Assembly: GCA_016839165.1 (NCBI GenBank)
Contig: CP069300.1
Location: 1-64,000, forward strand
Direction of reading: 5' to 3'
Length of the DNA stretch: 64,000 nucleotides
Source: Bradyrhizobium sp. PSBB068
Lineage (GTDB): Bacteria; Pseudomonadota; Alphaproteobacteria; Rhizobiales; Xanthobacteraceae
Of the stretch, positions 1 through 8,512 are shown piece after piece; position 1 is the first letter of the stretch; the number at the start of each line of letters is the position of its first letter. The translations under genes and the position numbers were made by a program. The notes beneath the pieces were generated by a model. That model saw only the letters and a program-made list of their open reading frames with translations. It had not been told where the DNA came from and made no database searches.

Positions 1-120
1 GGAATTGCCGTAGTGAACGATGACGCGGGCGCCGGCGAGAGCGAGTGCGCGGGCGGTGGCGCGGCCGATACCCCGGGAGGCACCGGTGACGAGAGCAGTT
101 CGGCTGATGAGGTCGGTCAT
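1..120 (-). CDS. SDR family oxidoreductase, N-terminal part (cut by window edge)
   Basis: Reading leftward from an ATG at 118-120, the first 40 codons give a short-chain dehydrogenase N-terminus: MTDLISRTALVTGASRGIG, with the TGxxxGIG dinucleotide-binding glycine motif at about residues 13-19, followed by the helix and second beta strand (ARVIVHY). The rest of the gene lies outside the window, so substrate and length are unknown. It sits 36 bases downstream of another SDR gene on the same strand, so the two are probably cotranscribed. Family assignment is secure; function beyond NAD(P)-dependent oxidoreductase is not. Confidence 0.8.
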   Translation of the reverse strand, partial: MTDLISRTALVTGASRGIGRATARALALAGARVIVHYGNS

Positions 121-156
121 GATTGTTCTCCTGTTTGGATTGTTATCGGGGGTATT

Positions 157-903
157 TCACGCGGCCGTCTTGCCGCCATTGACGCTGATGATCTGGCCGG
201 TGATGAACGATGCCTTGCTCGAGGCCGCGAACAGGATGGCGTCCGCAAGCTCCTCGGGGCGCCCCGCGCGCTTCAGCGGAATTCCCGCGATCAATCCGGC
301 CTTCCGATCGGCGGAGCCTGTGAACCGGTCGAGCATGGCGGTCTCGATCGGACCAGGTGCGATCGCGTTGACGCGAACGCCGAAGGCCGCCGCTTCCAAC
401 GCCGCAGATTTCGTCAAGCCTTCGACGGCATGCTTACTGGCAACGTAGAGCGAAGCGTTCGGTGCGCCGCGGCTGCCCATGGTCGATGAGATGTTCACGA
501 TGCTGCCGAAGCCTTGTGGCTGCATGACCCGGAGTTCGTGCTTCATCGACAGCAGAACTCCGAGGACGTTGGTGTCGAATGTTGCTGCGTAGCTCTCCGG
601 CGTCTGCTCAGTCAGCGGGCCCGGCGCGCCTTCCGTACCTGCGTTGTTGACCGCCACGTCGAGCCGGCCGAACCGCTTGATCGTCCGCTCGAGCAATGCC
701 GCAACGTCGCTCTCGCGCCGGACGTCGGCGCGGACGAATTCGGCTTCGACGCCGTGCGAACGCAGTTCAGCGGTCAACTCGCGGCCTGCATCGTCGTGGC
801 GCCCTGAAACAATCAGGCTGGCGCCCTCGCGGGCGAAGGCGAGCGCCGCGGCGCGGCCGATACCGGTAAGGGCGCCTGTAATCAGGACAACGGGTTTGGT
901 CAT
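157..903 (-). CDS. SDR family oxidoreductase (glucose 1-dehydrogenase/FabG-like)
   Basis: A 248-residue classical short-chain dehydrogenase/reductase, cytosolic and NAD(P)H-dependent. Visible motifs are TGALTGIG near the N-terminus, NNAG in the middle, a catalytic Ser in the NISSTMGS stretch and the YVASK active site (YxxxK), with a C-terminal GQIISVNGG as in FabG-like enzymes. I start at the ATG at 903 because GGAGAG lies four bases upstream; a TTG at 915 is in frame but overlaps that ribosome site. It is transcribed divergently from the LysR gene at 1081, which probably controls it. The substrate cannot be read from sequence. Confidence 0.9.
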   Translation of the reverse strand: MTKPVVLITGALTGIGRAAALAFAREGASLIVSGRHDDAGRELTAELRSHGVEAEFVRADVRRESDVAALLERTIKRFGRLDVAVNNAGTEGAPGPLTEQTPESYAATFDTNVLGVLLSMKHELRVMQPQGFGSIVNISSTMGSRGAPNASLYVASKHAVEGLTKSAALEAAAFGVRVNAIAPGPIETAMLDRFTGSADRKAGLIAGIPLKRAGRPEELADAILFAASSKASFITGQIISVNGGKTAA

Positions 904-1057
904 GTCACTCTCCAAATGGTATGGCCGATATGCTTAATCGGCCTGGTTAGCTCAACTCGTCCGCAATGAAGGTCTGAAGGCTCTTGCGTCGGTGTGGCTC
1001 GATGGACTGGAGATTTAGTTGGGGCTGGCTTCTTTGAGAAAGACTTCGTAGGATTCG

Positions 1058-1080
1058 AGCTATACTTTTGAGGGATAGCT
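1058..1080. promoter_or_regulatory. Candidate LysR-type operator (T-N11-A dyad) abutting the lysR start
   Basis: AGCTAT at 1058-1063 and its exact reverse complement ATAGCT at 1075-1080 are separated by 11 bases, giving T-N11-A inside an interrupted dyad, the classic LysR-type binding geometry. The right arm ends on the base before the ATG at 1081 and overlaps its AGGGA ribosome site. Position in the divergent SDR/LysR intergenic region fits autoregulation. This is inferred from the pattern alone. Confidence 0.5.
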
Positions 1081-1989
1081 ATGGAGCTCCGGCACCTTCG
1101 TTATTTCGTCGCCGTGGCCGAAGAGGGCAGCTTCTCGGTTGCGGCGGAAAAGCGTCTGCACACCGCGCAGCCATCATTGAGCCGTCAGATCCACGATCTT
1201 GAGCTGGAGCTTGGGGTGCAGTTGTTCGTGCGCGGACCGCGCGGCATCGAATTGACGCCGTCGGGGCGCGTCTTTCTAGACCACGCGCGGGTCGCCCTGC
1301 TGCAGGTCGAGGCCGCCGCGGAAGCCGCGAGGCGCGCCGCCCAGCCCGCGAAATCGGCCTTCTCGATCGGGTTTCTCACCGGCTACGAGATGGACTGGCT
1401 TCCGGCGGTCATGAATATCCTGCGCGGCAAGCTGCCCAGTACGGAAATCACGATCCGTAGCGAGGACTCGCCCGACCTCGCTGCGGCATTGACGCGGGGT
1501 AAGATCGATCTTGCGTTCATGCGTCCGGAGAAGAGCGCGGCGGGCCTTCAGTTCAAATTGCTCCGCCATGATCCGATCCTGGCCATGATGCCACGAGACC
1601 ATCCGCTTGCGGCGCGCTCCGCGGTCCGTCCTAAGGATTTGGCAGGACAGAGCTACATCGGCGTGTCTGCGGCGAGAGCCCCAACGCTGCGATCGGCGAT
1701 CAATGACTTTTTCACGCGACATGGGTTGGCGATGGAAGTGGCGCACCAAGCTGAGAATCTAGCCATGGCTATTTCGCTGATCGCCTCCACTGGGGGCATC
1801 TGCCTTCTTCCGCTCTACGCGCAGAACTTGCTCCCGAAAACCATCGTCTGCCGTCCGATTCAGGGTGCGCCGCCGCTGGTCGATCTGGTGCTAGGCTACA
1901 ATGAAGGTAACCGTTCGCCGTTGCTGGAGTTTGTTCTTTCGCGTGTTGACGAGATCAAGTTTCAGGCCTTGAGGCCCGAGGGCGGATGA
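1081..1989 (+). CDS. LysR family transcriptional regulator
   Basis: A 302-residue LysR-type regulator of normal family length. The N-terminus MELRHLRYFVAVAEEGSF begins the winged helix-turn-helix (residues about 1-60, with the recognition helix in AQPSLSRQIHDLE), followed by a linker helix and a two-lobed periplasmic-binding-protein-like effector domain from about residue 90. It is divergent from the SDR gene ending at 903, the usual arrangement of a LysR gene and its target, and has a T-N11-A dyad directly against its start codon. The inducer is unknown. Confidence 0.92.
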   Translation: MELRHLRYFVAVAEEGSFSVAAEKRLHTAQPSLSRQIHDLELELGVQLFVRGPRGIELTPSGRVFLDHARVALLQVEAAAEAARRAAQPAKSAFSIGFLTGYEMDWLPAVMNILRGKLPSTEITIRSEDSPDLAAALTRGKIDLAFMRPEKSAAGLQFKLLRHDPILAMMPRDHPLAARSAVRPKDLAGQSYIGVSAARAPTLRSAINDFFTRHGLAMEVAHQAENLAMAISLIASTGGICLLPLYAQNLLPKTIVCRPIQGAPPLVDLVLGYNEGNRSPLLEFVLSRVDEIKFQALRPEGG

Positions 1990-2289
1990 TGTTCGAGGAG
2001 AGCGCTTCGCTAGTGGCTCTCTGTTAAGAGAGAGGGCGAAACGAAGAGCAAGGCTCGGGCAAATCATGCCACGAGAAGGCGGGCATGTGATTCACAAGCC
2101 GCGCCAAACACTCAGCGTCGTCCCGGCGAAGGCCGGGACCCATAACCCCAATGGTCGTTGTTGAACGACGCCGGAATGACGAGTCCCTCTGACAACACCC
2201 GCCGCGGCGTATCGGTCCCGGCCTTCGCCGGGACGACAGCGGTGGATGTGGCACGATCTTGCGATTCTCGTCCCGCGCCGGGACACAAA
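1990..2289. other. Convergent intergenic region, mostly repeat
   Basis: Three hundred bases between the convergent LysR and LLM oxidoreductase genes. It holds a family A palindromic repeat (2117-2237) and short spacer with no convincing coding potential. Any readings through it in either direction are repeat-encoded and arginine/proline rich. Confidence 0.7.
2117..2237. repeat. Dispersed palindromic repeat, family A
   Basis: Outer arms GTCGTCCCGGCGAAGGCCGG and CCGGCCTTCGCCGGGACGAC are near-perfect reverse complements around a 75-80 base centre. Related copies lie at 18508-18611 (diverged), 23317-23436, 32419-32567, 52227-52347 and 54886-55027. All are intergenic, and four of the six lie just downstream of a stop codon. 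The element is non-coding; its mobility and role are unknown. Confidence 0.85.
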
Positions 2290-3531
2290 TCACGCCTTCT
2301 GCTTCGCCGCTTCCTTGGCGAGATCGGGCGCATTCACGGCCGGGATCGCGACGCGGCCTGTGCCGGTGTGCTGGAGCGCTGCGGCGGCCTTGTCGTTCTG
2401 CATGATCTTGGCCATCACGGCCTGGCCGGCGCGCTCGAACACGGCGCGGTTGTCGATCAGGAACTGGCGCGACTTGCGCAGGCCGTCGATATAGCCGTTG
2501 ATCTCGGGCACGACATAGCGCGCCACCATGTCCCAGCTGCGGCGGGTGTTTTCCGGATTGGCCCAGTCATGCGCGAAGCCGATGATCGAACCAACGCCGC
2601 CGGAGACGTCGACCAGATTCTTGATCATCTTGATCAGGTCATCGGGCGTGCCGATGGTGGACGCGGCGCCCTCGATGAACGCGGTCTTGTCGACCGCTTC
2701 ATCCGGCGAGGCGAACGCGGTGAGGCCCGGCCGCATCAGGGTGCCGACATTATATTCGTTGTGCCAGCGCATCAGCCCGGCGCCGGCCTCGCGCCGCGCC
2801 TGCTCGCGGGTCTCGGCGATGTGCCAGGACAGCAGCACGCGCCAGTTGGCGCGGCTTACCGTGGTGCCGGCCTTCGCGGCGGCATCCTCGGCGAACTGCC
2901 ATTGCTGCGGCAGCGCCATCAGGCCCTGGGTCGACATCGAGCCCAGCGAAATGATGCCGATGCCGTATTTGCCGGCCAGCGTCATGCCCGACGGCGAGAT
3001 CTGCGAGGCCACCACGAACGGCATGTCCTCCTGCAGCGGCAGGATCTGCAGTGCAGCGTCGTGCATCTCGAACCAGTCGGTCTTGGCGGTGACGCGCTCG
3101 CCGTTGAACAGGCGGCGGATCACCGCGATCGCCTCGTCCTGGCGGTCGCGCTGGGTCATCGGGTCGATGCCGAGCGTATGCGCGTCGGAGGCGAGCGCAC
3201 CGGGGCCGGAGCCGAAGATGGCGCGGCCGCCGGTCATGTGGTCGAGTTGCACCATGCGCTGCGCGACGTTGAAGGGGTGATGATAAGGCAGCGAGATCAC
3301 GCCGGTGCCGAGCTTGATCCGCTTGGTACGCTCGCCGGCGGCGGCCAAAAACATTTCCGGCGAGGCGATGGTCTCCCAGCCCGAGGAATGGTGCTCGCCG
3401 CACCAGAATTCGTCGTAACCGAGCGCGTCGAGCTGCTCGACGAAATCGAGGTCGCGGCGGAATTGCAGCATCGGATGCTCGCCGATCGGGTGATGCGGGG
3501 CGAGGAAGGCTCCGAACTTGAGGCGCGCCAT
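2290..3531 (-). CDS. LLM class flavin-dependent oxidoreductase (luciferase-like monooxygenase)
   Basis: A 413-residue bacterial-luciferase-like flavin monooxygenase. The N-terminus MARLKFGAFLAPHHPIGEHP and the run FVEQLDALGYDEFWCGEHHS (the EHH signature) are typical, as are FGSGPGALASDA and GVGSIIGFAHDWA. The length suits the long-chain alkanal/limonene-monooxygenase-like branch. I start at 3531, with GGAGAG upstream; an upstream in-frame extension is arginine/alanine-rich and reads as non-coding. It is divergent from the MFS exporter at 3792. It presumably uses FMNH2 from a separate reductase; the substrate is unknown. Confidence 0.9.
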   Translation of the reverse strand: MARLKFGAFLAPHHPIGEHPMLQFRRDLDFVEQLDALGYDEFWCGEHHSSGWETIASPEMFLAAAGERTKRIKLGTGVISLPYHHPFNVAQRMVQLDHMTGGRAIFGSGPGALASDAHTLGIDPMTQRDRQDEAIAVIRRLFNGERVTAKTDWFEMHDAALQILPLQEDMPFVVASQISPSGMTLAGKYGIGIISLGSMSTQGLMALPQQWQFAEDAAAKAGTTVSRANWRVLLSWHIAETREQARREAGAGLMRWHNEYNVGTLMRPGLTAFASPDEAVDKTAFIEGAASTIGTPDDLIKMIKNLVDVSGGVGSIIGFAHDWANPENTRRSWDMVARYVVPEINGYIDGLRKSRQFLIDNRAVFERAGQAVMAKIMQNDKAAAALQHTGTGRVAIPAVNAPDLAKEAAKQKA

Positions 3532-3791
3532 AGGTCGTTCTCTCCAACTTATTGTTATCGGGGCTTTCCGCCAACCTACGGAATGGCCCGGGGCAAGGCA
3601 ATGCTCCGAGGCTGCGGCGCCCGCATGGTTGTTGCGCAAATCGGCGGCGATTGCCGCGCTCCGGAATGTTTCCCAGCGCGTCAACGCAAATTGCGCGGCG
3701 GAGCACGGGCAGGTGGGGGTGGCCATGGATGACACGCCCGTGAACCAACGCTTACGTCCGAGGTAATCGAAGAGATGACTGGAATCTGCTG

Positions 3792-5234
3792 ATGTCGGCC
3801 GTTACGTCATTTCGGGCAGGACAGAGCATGCACCAGATCGTTGCGACGCGCGCGGAGACATCCCGGCGCTGGTGGGTGCTGGCGATCGTGGTGTCGGCGC
3901 AGTTCATGTTCGGCGTCGATGCCTTCATCGTCAACGTCGCGATCCCGACGATCGCAACGGAGCTGCAGGCAACGCCGGCGCAGATCGAGGCTGTGATCGC
4001 GATCTATCTGATCGCCTATGGCACGCTGGTGGTCACCGGCGGCCGGCTCGGCGATATCCACGGCACCAGGAACGTGTTTGTCGCCGGCGTCGCGGGCTTC
4101 TCGGTGACTTCCCTATGGTGCGGGCTGGCGCAATCCGGGCCCGAGCTCATCGTTGCGCGGCTCGCTCAGGGTGCTACGGCGGCGCTGATGGTGCCACAGG
4201 TGCTGGCGACGCTGCACCTGTTGTTCCCCGACGCCGCCCGTGCGCGGGCCTTCGCAATCTACGGCATCGTGCTGGGGCTTGCCGGCGCCGCCGGCTTCAT
4301 GCTCGGCGGCGCGCTGGTAACGCTCGATCTCGCCGGCCTCGGCTGGCGCGCGGTGTTCTTCGTCAACGTGCCGTTTGGCGTCGTCATCATCGCCGCCGCG
4401 CTGAAGATCATGCCGACGGTGCCGCGCCGCGCCGGCACGCGGCTGGATATTCCCGGCGCGATCGTGCTGTTCGTGGGCCTATTGTGTCTGATCGGCCCGC
4501 TGCTGTTCGGTCACGATCTCGGCTGGACGGCGTGGGTCTGGCTGGTGATGGCCGCGGGTATTGCCGTGATCGCGGCGTTCGTGCGGATCGAGCGGAGCGT
4601 CGCGCGCCGCGGCGGCATGCCGCTGATCGATCTTTCGCTGCTGTCGGACCGCACTTTTACGCGCGGCATGGTCGCGGTGTTCTTCTTCTTCTTCGCGAAT
4701 CTGTCCTTCTATCTGGTCATGACCATGTTCATGCAGAAGGGCTTGCAGATTCCACCGTTGCAGGCAGGGCTGGTATTCGTGCCGCTGGCGCTGACCTTCG
4801 TGATTGCCTCGCGGCACAGCGGCATGCGCGCCAGGCATCGCGGCACCCTGGTGCTGATCGAGGGCTGCGCGCTGCAGATCGTCGGTCTCGGCGTGCTGGT
4901 CGCGACGGTTCAGGCGATCGCAGCGCCATCGGCGCTGCTGCTCGCGCTGGTGCTTGTCATCTTCGGCTACGGCCAGGGCCTGGTAATGGCGCCGCTGTCG
5001 AGCGCGGTGCTGTCGAGCGTGAAGCCGGCAAGTGCCGGAGCCGGCTCGGGCATGTACGGCACCACGACGCAGATCGGCAATGCGGCCGGCGTCGCCGCGA
5101 TCGGCGCGGTCTTCTTCGCTATCGAGGGCGCGACATCAGCGCATCTGGCGTTGTTTGCGGCATGCGCATTGTTTGTGCTGTCGATATCCATTTCAGCCGC
5201 ATTTCTGTCATGGATGCGCCGGGCCAGCGCATGA
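3792..5234 (+). CDS. MFS transporter, DHA2-like (14 TM)
   Basis: A 480-residue inner-membrane major facilitator protein. It begins with a short cytoplasmic tail and a first helix containing QFMFGVDAFIVNVAIP, resembling the DHA2 drug:proton antiporter first-helix motif. GGRLGDIHGTR is the loop 2-3 motif A. About 14 hydrophobic segments follow, including a phenylalanine-rich AVFFFFFANLSFYL helix. It is an exporter by family; the cargo is unknown. Its stop codon lies inside a degenerate repeat (5229-5281). The downstream esterase is on the same strand but separated by about 220 bases. Confidence 0.88.
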   Translation: MSAVTSFRAGQSMHQIVATRAETSRRWWVLAIVVSAQFMFGVDAFIVNVAIPTIATELQATPAQIEAVIAIYLIAYGTLVVTGGRLGDIHGTRNVFVAGVAGFSVTSLWCGLAQSGPELIVARLAQGATAALMVPQVLATLHLLFPDAARARAFAIYGIVLGLAGAAGFMLGGALVTLDLAGLGWRAVFFVNVPFGVVIIAAALKIMPTVPRRAGTRLDIPGAIVLFVGLLCLIGPLLFGHDLGWTAWVWLVMAAGIAVIAAFVRIERSVARRGGMPLIDLSLLSDRTFTRGMVAVFFFFFANLSFYLVMTMFMQKGLQIPPLQAGLVFVPLALTFVIASRHSGMRARHRGTLVLIEGCALQIVGLGVLVATVQAIAAPSALLLALVLVIFGYGQGLVMAPLSSAVLSSVKPASAGAGSGMYGTTTQIGNAAGVAAIGAVFFAIEGATSAHLALFAACALFVLSISISAAFLSWMRRASA

Positions 5235-5281
5235 ATCCGGAGGCGATGGTGCGCTGTTTCCGAAAAGTTCATGCTCGAACA
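5229..5281. repeat. Degenerate family F repeat overlapping the MFS stop codon
   Basis: A diverged copy of the GCATGATCCGG...TCATGCTCAAAC element: GCATGAATCCGG on the left and TTTCCGAAAAGTTCATGCTC on the right. The left arm contains the TGA that ends the MFS gene (5232-5234). Better copies are at 21021-21073, 21783-21835 and 53286-53338. Confidence 0.6.
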
Positions 5282-5453
5282 AGGTGCTACGGCAACTATT
5301 TCGAGCGATCCGCACGCGGCCCGGTTCCGGTCACGCTTTAACGCCGAATCTCACTATTCCGCGGGGAAAGACAGCACACGGGCTTTTTATTTCGCAGTGC
5401 AGCAATTATCTGATCGGGTGACACACAAGAATAAATCACCTCAGGAGTTGCTG

Positions 5454-6659
5454 TTGTCGCTGGTCAACAACATCGAATTTCTGCGTCATCTGCCCAAGAT
5501 GAACGCGTTCAATGGCCTCGGCGCGCTCGCGCCGGCCGTGCCGACGCCGCTCGTCGAGACGACCGAATTCGGCGCCAATCCCGGTGCGCTGAAGATGTTC
5601 TCATACGTGCCGGAGCAGCTGGCGCGATCGCCCGCGCTCGTCGTCGTGCTGCATGGCTGCGGCCAGACCGCCGCGTCATACGATCTCGGCGCCGGCTGGT
5701 CGACATTGGCGAGGCACTATGGCTTCGCACTGTTGATGCCCGAGCAGCAGTCCGCCAACAACGGCAACACCTGCTTCAACTGGTTCGATCCGGAAGACAT
5801 CGCGCGCGGCCAGGGCGAAGCCGCATCGATCAGGGAGATGGTCGGGCACCTCGCCGGTGCGCACAAGATCGATCCGCGCCGGATCTTCGTGACGGGCCTG
5901 TCCGCCGGTGGCGCGATGACGACCGTCATGCTCGCGACCTATCCGGATGTGTTTGCGGCCGGCGCCGTCATCGCCGGGCTGCCGTTCGGCGTTGCCGGCA
6001 ATCTGCGCGAGGCGCTCGGCGGCATGATGCAGGGAAGCGCGTTGTCGGCGCCGGAGCTCGGCGACCGCGTGCGCGCAGCGTCCAAGCACAAGGGCGATTG
6101 GCCGAGGATATCGGTGTGGCACGGCAGCGCCGACCGCACCGTGCATCCGGGCAATGCCGATGCGATCGTTCGGCAGTGGCTCGACCTGCACGGCCTGCCG
6201 CTTGCGGCGATGTCGAGAGCCGATGTCGACGGCCATCCGCGCGAGGTGTGGTGGAATGCCGACGGCGAGACGTTGGTCGAATCCTACTCGATCACCGACA
6301 TGGCGCACGGCACGCCGCTCGGGCTGGCCGGCAATGACGAGCGTTACGGCGTCGAGGGCGCGTTCCTGATCGAAGCCGGGATCTCCTCGTCCTATCACAT
6401 CGCGAGCTTCTTCGGCCTGACCGACCAGGTCCGGCAGCCGCAGATCGCGCCGACCGGGGTGCCGCGCGAGAACGCCGACACGATCTCGATGACCATCCCC
6501 GTGCCTGCGGGCAAGCCCGAGCCTGTGGCCGTCCGCAGCAGCGGCCGTCCGGGAAAGAAGCAAGCCAGGCAGCAGGGCAAGCCGCGAAGCAAGGGTGTCG
6601 ATGTCGGCGGCGTCATCACGCGGGCGTTGACCGCCGCAGGGCTGATGAAGCAGCCCTGA
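5454..6659 (+). CDS. PHB depolymerase family esterase (alpha/beta hydrolase)
   Basis: An esterase of about 401 residues related to extracellular PHB depolymerases and feruloyl esterases. Visible are the oxyanion region LHGCGQTAASYD, the nucleophile elbow GLSAGG (GxSxG), an acid site in GSADRTVHPGN, and a histidine in DMAHGTPLG. The C-terminus is a basic tail rich in Lys, Arg and Gly. The start is uncertain: TTG at 5454 has AGGAG six bases upstream and gives MSLVNNIEFLRHLPKM, while ATG at 5499 has no clear ribosome site. An ATG further upstream at 5271 lies inside a dispersed repeat and is unlikely. No signal peptide is evident, so the location is unclear. Confidence 0.82.
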   Translation: MSLVNNIEFLRHLPKMNAFNGLGALAPAVPTPLVETTEFGANPGALKMFSYVPEQLARSPALVVVLHGCGQTAASYDLGAGWSTLARHYGFALLMPEQQSANNGNTCFNWFDPEDIARGQGEAASIREMVGHLAGAHKIDPRRIFVTGLSAGGAMTTVMLATYPDVFAAGAVIAGLPFGVAGNLREALGGMMQGSALSAPELGDRVRAASKHKGDWPRISVWHGSADRTVHPGNADAIVRQWLDLHGLPLAAMSRADVDGHPREVWWNADGETLVESYSITDMAHGTPLGLAGNDERYGVEGAFLIEAGISSSYHIASFFGLTDQVRQPQIAPTGVPRENADTISMTIPVPAGKPEPVAVRSSGRPGKKQARQQGKPRSKGVDVGGVITRALTAAGLMKQP

Positions 6660-6664
6660 GGTCA

Positions 6665-6745
6665 AAGCATGATCCGGAAAAGTGCGAAGCGGCTTTTCCC
6701 TCGCGACAAACGCGAAACGCGTTTGCGCGGAGGTCATGCTCAAAC
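6665..6745. repeat. Family F repeat, long-centre variant
   Basis: It has the ends of the element (AGCATGATCCGGAAAAGTG on the left, GGTCATGCTCAAAC on the right), but the centre carries about 28 extra bases around CGCGAAACGCGTTTGCG compared with the 53-base copies at 21021 and 21783. It lies between convergent genes, just after the esterase stop. Confidence 0.75.
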
Positions 6746-6763
6746 AGGAAGCTAAGCGCGCGC

Positions 6764-7432
6764 CTACATCTCGCCGGTCAGGAACGGATTCGTCATCCGT
6801 TCCTGGCCGATGCTCGATCCCGCGCCGTGGCCGCAGATGAAGCCGACATCGTCGCCGAGCGGCAGCAGCTTCTGCTTGATCGACTGGATCAGCGTCGGGT
6901 GACTGCCGCCGGGCAGGTCGGTACGCCCGACCGAGCCGGCGAACAAGACGTCGCCGACATGGGCGAAGCGCAGCTCCTTGTTGAAGAACACCACGCTGCC
7001 CGGCGAATGGCCGGGACAGTGCAGGATGTCGAAGGTGAGGTCGCCGATCGAGACCTGATCGCCCTCGTCGAGCCAGCGGTCGGGGCCGAAATTGCGCACC
7101 CCGGTCATGCCGAAGCGCTCGCCGCTCGAGACGACGTTGTCGAGCAGATATTTGTCCGCGATATGCGGGCCCTCGATCTTGACCTGCAGCGCATCGCGCA
7201 GGTCGGCGGCACCGCCGACATGGTCGATATGGCCGTGGGTCAGCCAGATCTTCTCGACCGTCACGCCGGTCTGCTTGATCGCCGCCTGAATCTTCGGCAC
7301 GTCGCCGCCGGGGTCGATCACCACGGCCTTCTTGGTCGGCTCGTGCCAGATGATGGTGCAGTTCTGTTCGAACAGCGTCACCGGCACGATGATCGCGCCG
7401 GCCTTCGGTTTGGTGTCGGTTGTCTCGGTCAT
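6764..7432 (-). CDS. MBL-fold metallo-hydrolase (glyoxalase II-like)
   Basis: A 222-residue metallo-beta-lactamase-fold hydrolase of the short glyoxalase II/YcbL type. The zinc motif THGHIDH (HxHxDH) is at residues 65-71; CPGHSPGS supplies the next metal histidine and GHVGDVLFAGSVGRTD the bridging aspartate. CGHGAGSSIGQE near the C-terminus carries the last metal histidine. It would be cytosolic and bind two metal ions. The likely substrate is a thioester such as lactoylglutathione, but persulfide dioxygenase-type activity cannot be excluded. It is divergent from the RMD1-family gene. Confidence 0.9.
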   Translation of the reverse strand: MTETTDTKPKAGAIIVPVTLFEQNCTIIWHEPTKKAVVIDPGGDVPKIQAAIKQTGVTVEKIWLTHGHIDHVGGAADLRDALQVKIEGPHIADKYLLDNVVSSGERFGMTGVRNFGPDRWLDEGDQVSIGDLTFDILHCPGHSPGSVVFFNKELRFAHVGDVLFAGSVGRTDLPGGSHPTLIQSIKQKLLPLGDDVGFICGHGAGSSIGQERMTNPFLTGEM

Positions 7433-7607
7433 GGCGGCACCATAGGCTTCCGGGAAATGACGTCAACACGCACGCCAAATGCGCCCGCCATGGCGTGTGA
7501 TCCCAAAACGGACCGTGATAAGGTCGCCCGCAGCAGAACAAGTTCGTGAGCAGGCCGGTCGGCGGGTGCTCTCGATCATGCGTCAAGTCCTCGTAGTCCG
7601 GAATTTC

Positions 7608-8420
7608 ATGACCCAGGCTCCCAACTCACCGCTCGGCGGACCCCGGACCACCGCCCGCGCCTTCTTCGTCGCGGACCGCATCAACACGTCCGGCCTCGAG
7701 CGCGGCGACGTGCTGGCCACGACGCCGCTGGCGTTTCGCGTCAATGAAAATGGTGTGGCGATCCTGTTCCGCTACGGCGTCGTCGTCCTGATCGGCCTCA
7801 ATGCGCTGGAGGAGGATGAATTCCTGCGCAGCCTGCAGTCGCGCATGACCGGCCTGTTCACGCGCCGCGAGGAGGAGATCGCGATTATCGAGGTTGCCGC
7901 CGAGAAGGAAGATCAGATTCCGCCCGGCGGTCCGATCTATCTGCAAAGCCTGTCGCCGGAACGGCTGATCCTGGTCGGCGAGGCGCTGGCCAAGAGCGTG
8001 GTGCTGGCGCGGCATGAACGCGAGGTCCGGGCCGTCTTCGACTCCACCGAACCGTTCGCGCGCGAGCTCGCCAAGGGCGGCCGGGTGCTTGGTGGCCGTG
8101 TTGCGATCCTCAAGCACATCGGCAACGCGCTGTCGGTGCGGCATCGCGTGGCCGGGCCGGTCGAGGTGTCGGAGAAGCCCGACATCCTCTGGGACAAGCC
8201 GCAGCTCGAGCGGCTCTATGCGAGGCTCGAGGACGAGTATGAATTGAAGGAGCGCGCGGAATCGCTCAACCGCAAGCTCGCGGTCGTGGCCGAGACCGCG
8301 CAGGTGCTGACCGATATCATCGACACCAGCCGCTCGCTGCGGCTGGAGTTGATCATCGTCTTCCTGATCCTGTTCGAGGTGCTGATTACCATCTATCAGC
8401 TGGCGATGGCCCGCCACTGA
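7608..8420 (+). CDS. RMD1 family protein (DUF155)
   Basis: A protein of about 270 residues with the DUF155 core (for example RYGVVVLIGL, the PEVA-like middle and SLRLELIIVFLILFEVLI) and a single C-terminal membrane helix followed by a short tail, the layout of the Rmd1/YagE family. Eukaryotic relatives act at mitochondrial membranes; the bacterial role is not established. The start is uncertain: ATG codons at 7578 and 7608 are both possible and neither has a strong ribosome site. I chose 7608 because the upstream residues look non-conserved. Confidence 0.82.
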   Translation: MTQAPNSPLGGPRTTARAFFVADRINTSGLERGDVLATTPLAFRVNENGVAILFRYGVVVLIGLNALEEDEFLRSLQSRMTGLFTRREEEIAIIEVAAEKEDQIPPGGPIYLQSLSPERLILVGEALAKSVVLARHEREVRAVFDSTEPFARELAKGGRVLGGRVAILKHIGNALSVRHRVAGPVEVSEKPDILWDKPQLERLYARLEDEYELKERAESLNRKLAVVAETAQVLTDIIDTSRSLRLELIIVFLILFEVLITIYQLAMARH

Positions 8421-8512
8421 CGCGCCAGCGCCATCTTTCTGTCCCGAATTGTGCGTCATCCCTGAACGCGGACGACCCCGGGGACACGGGGCGACGAGCG
8501 AGGGGGAATCGG

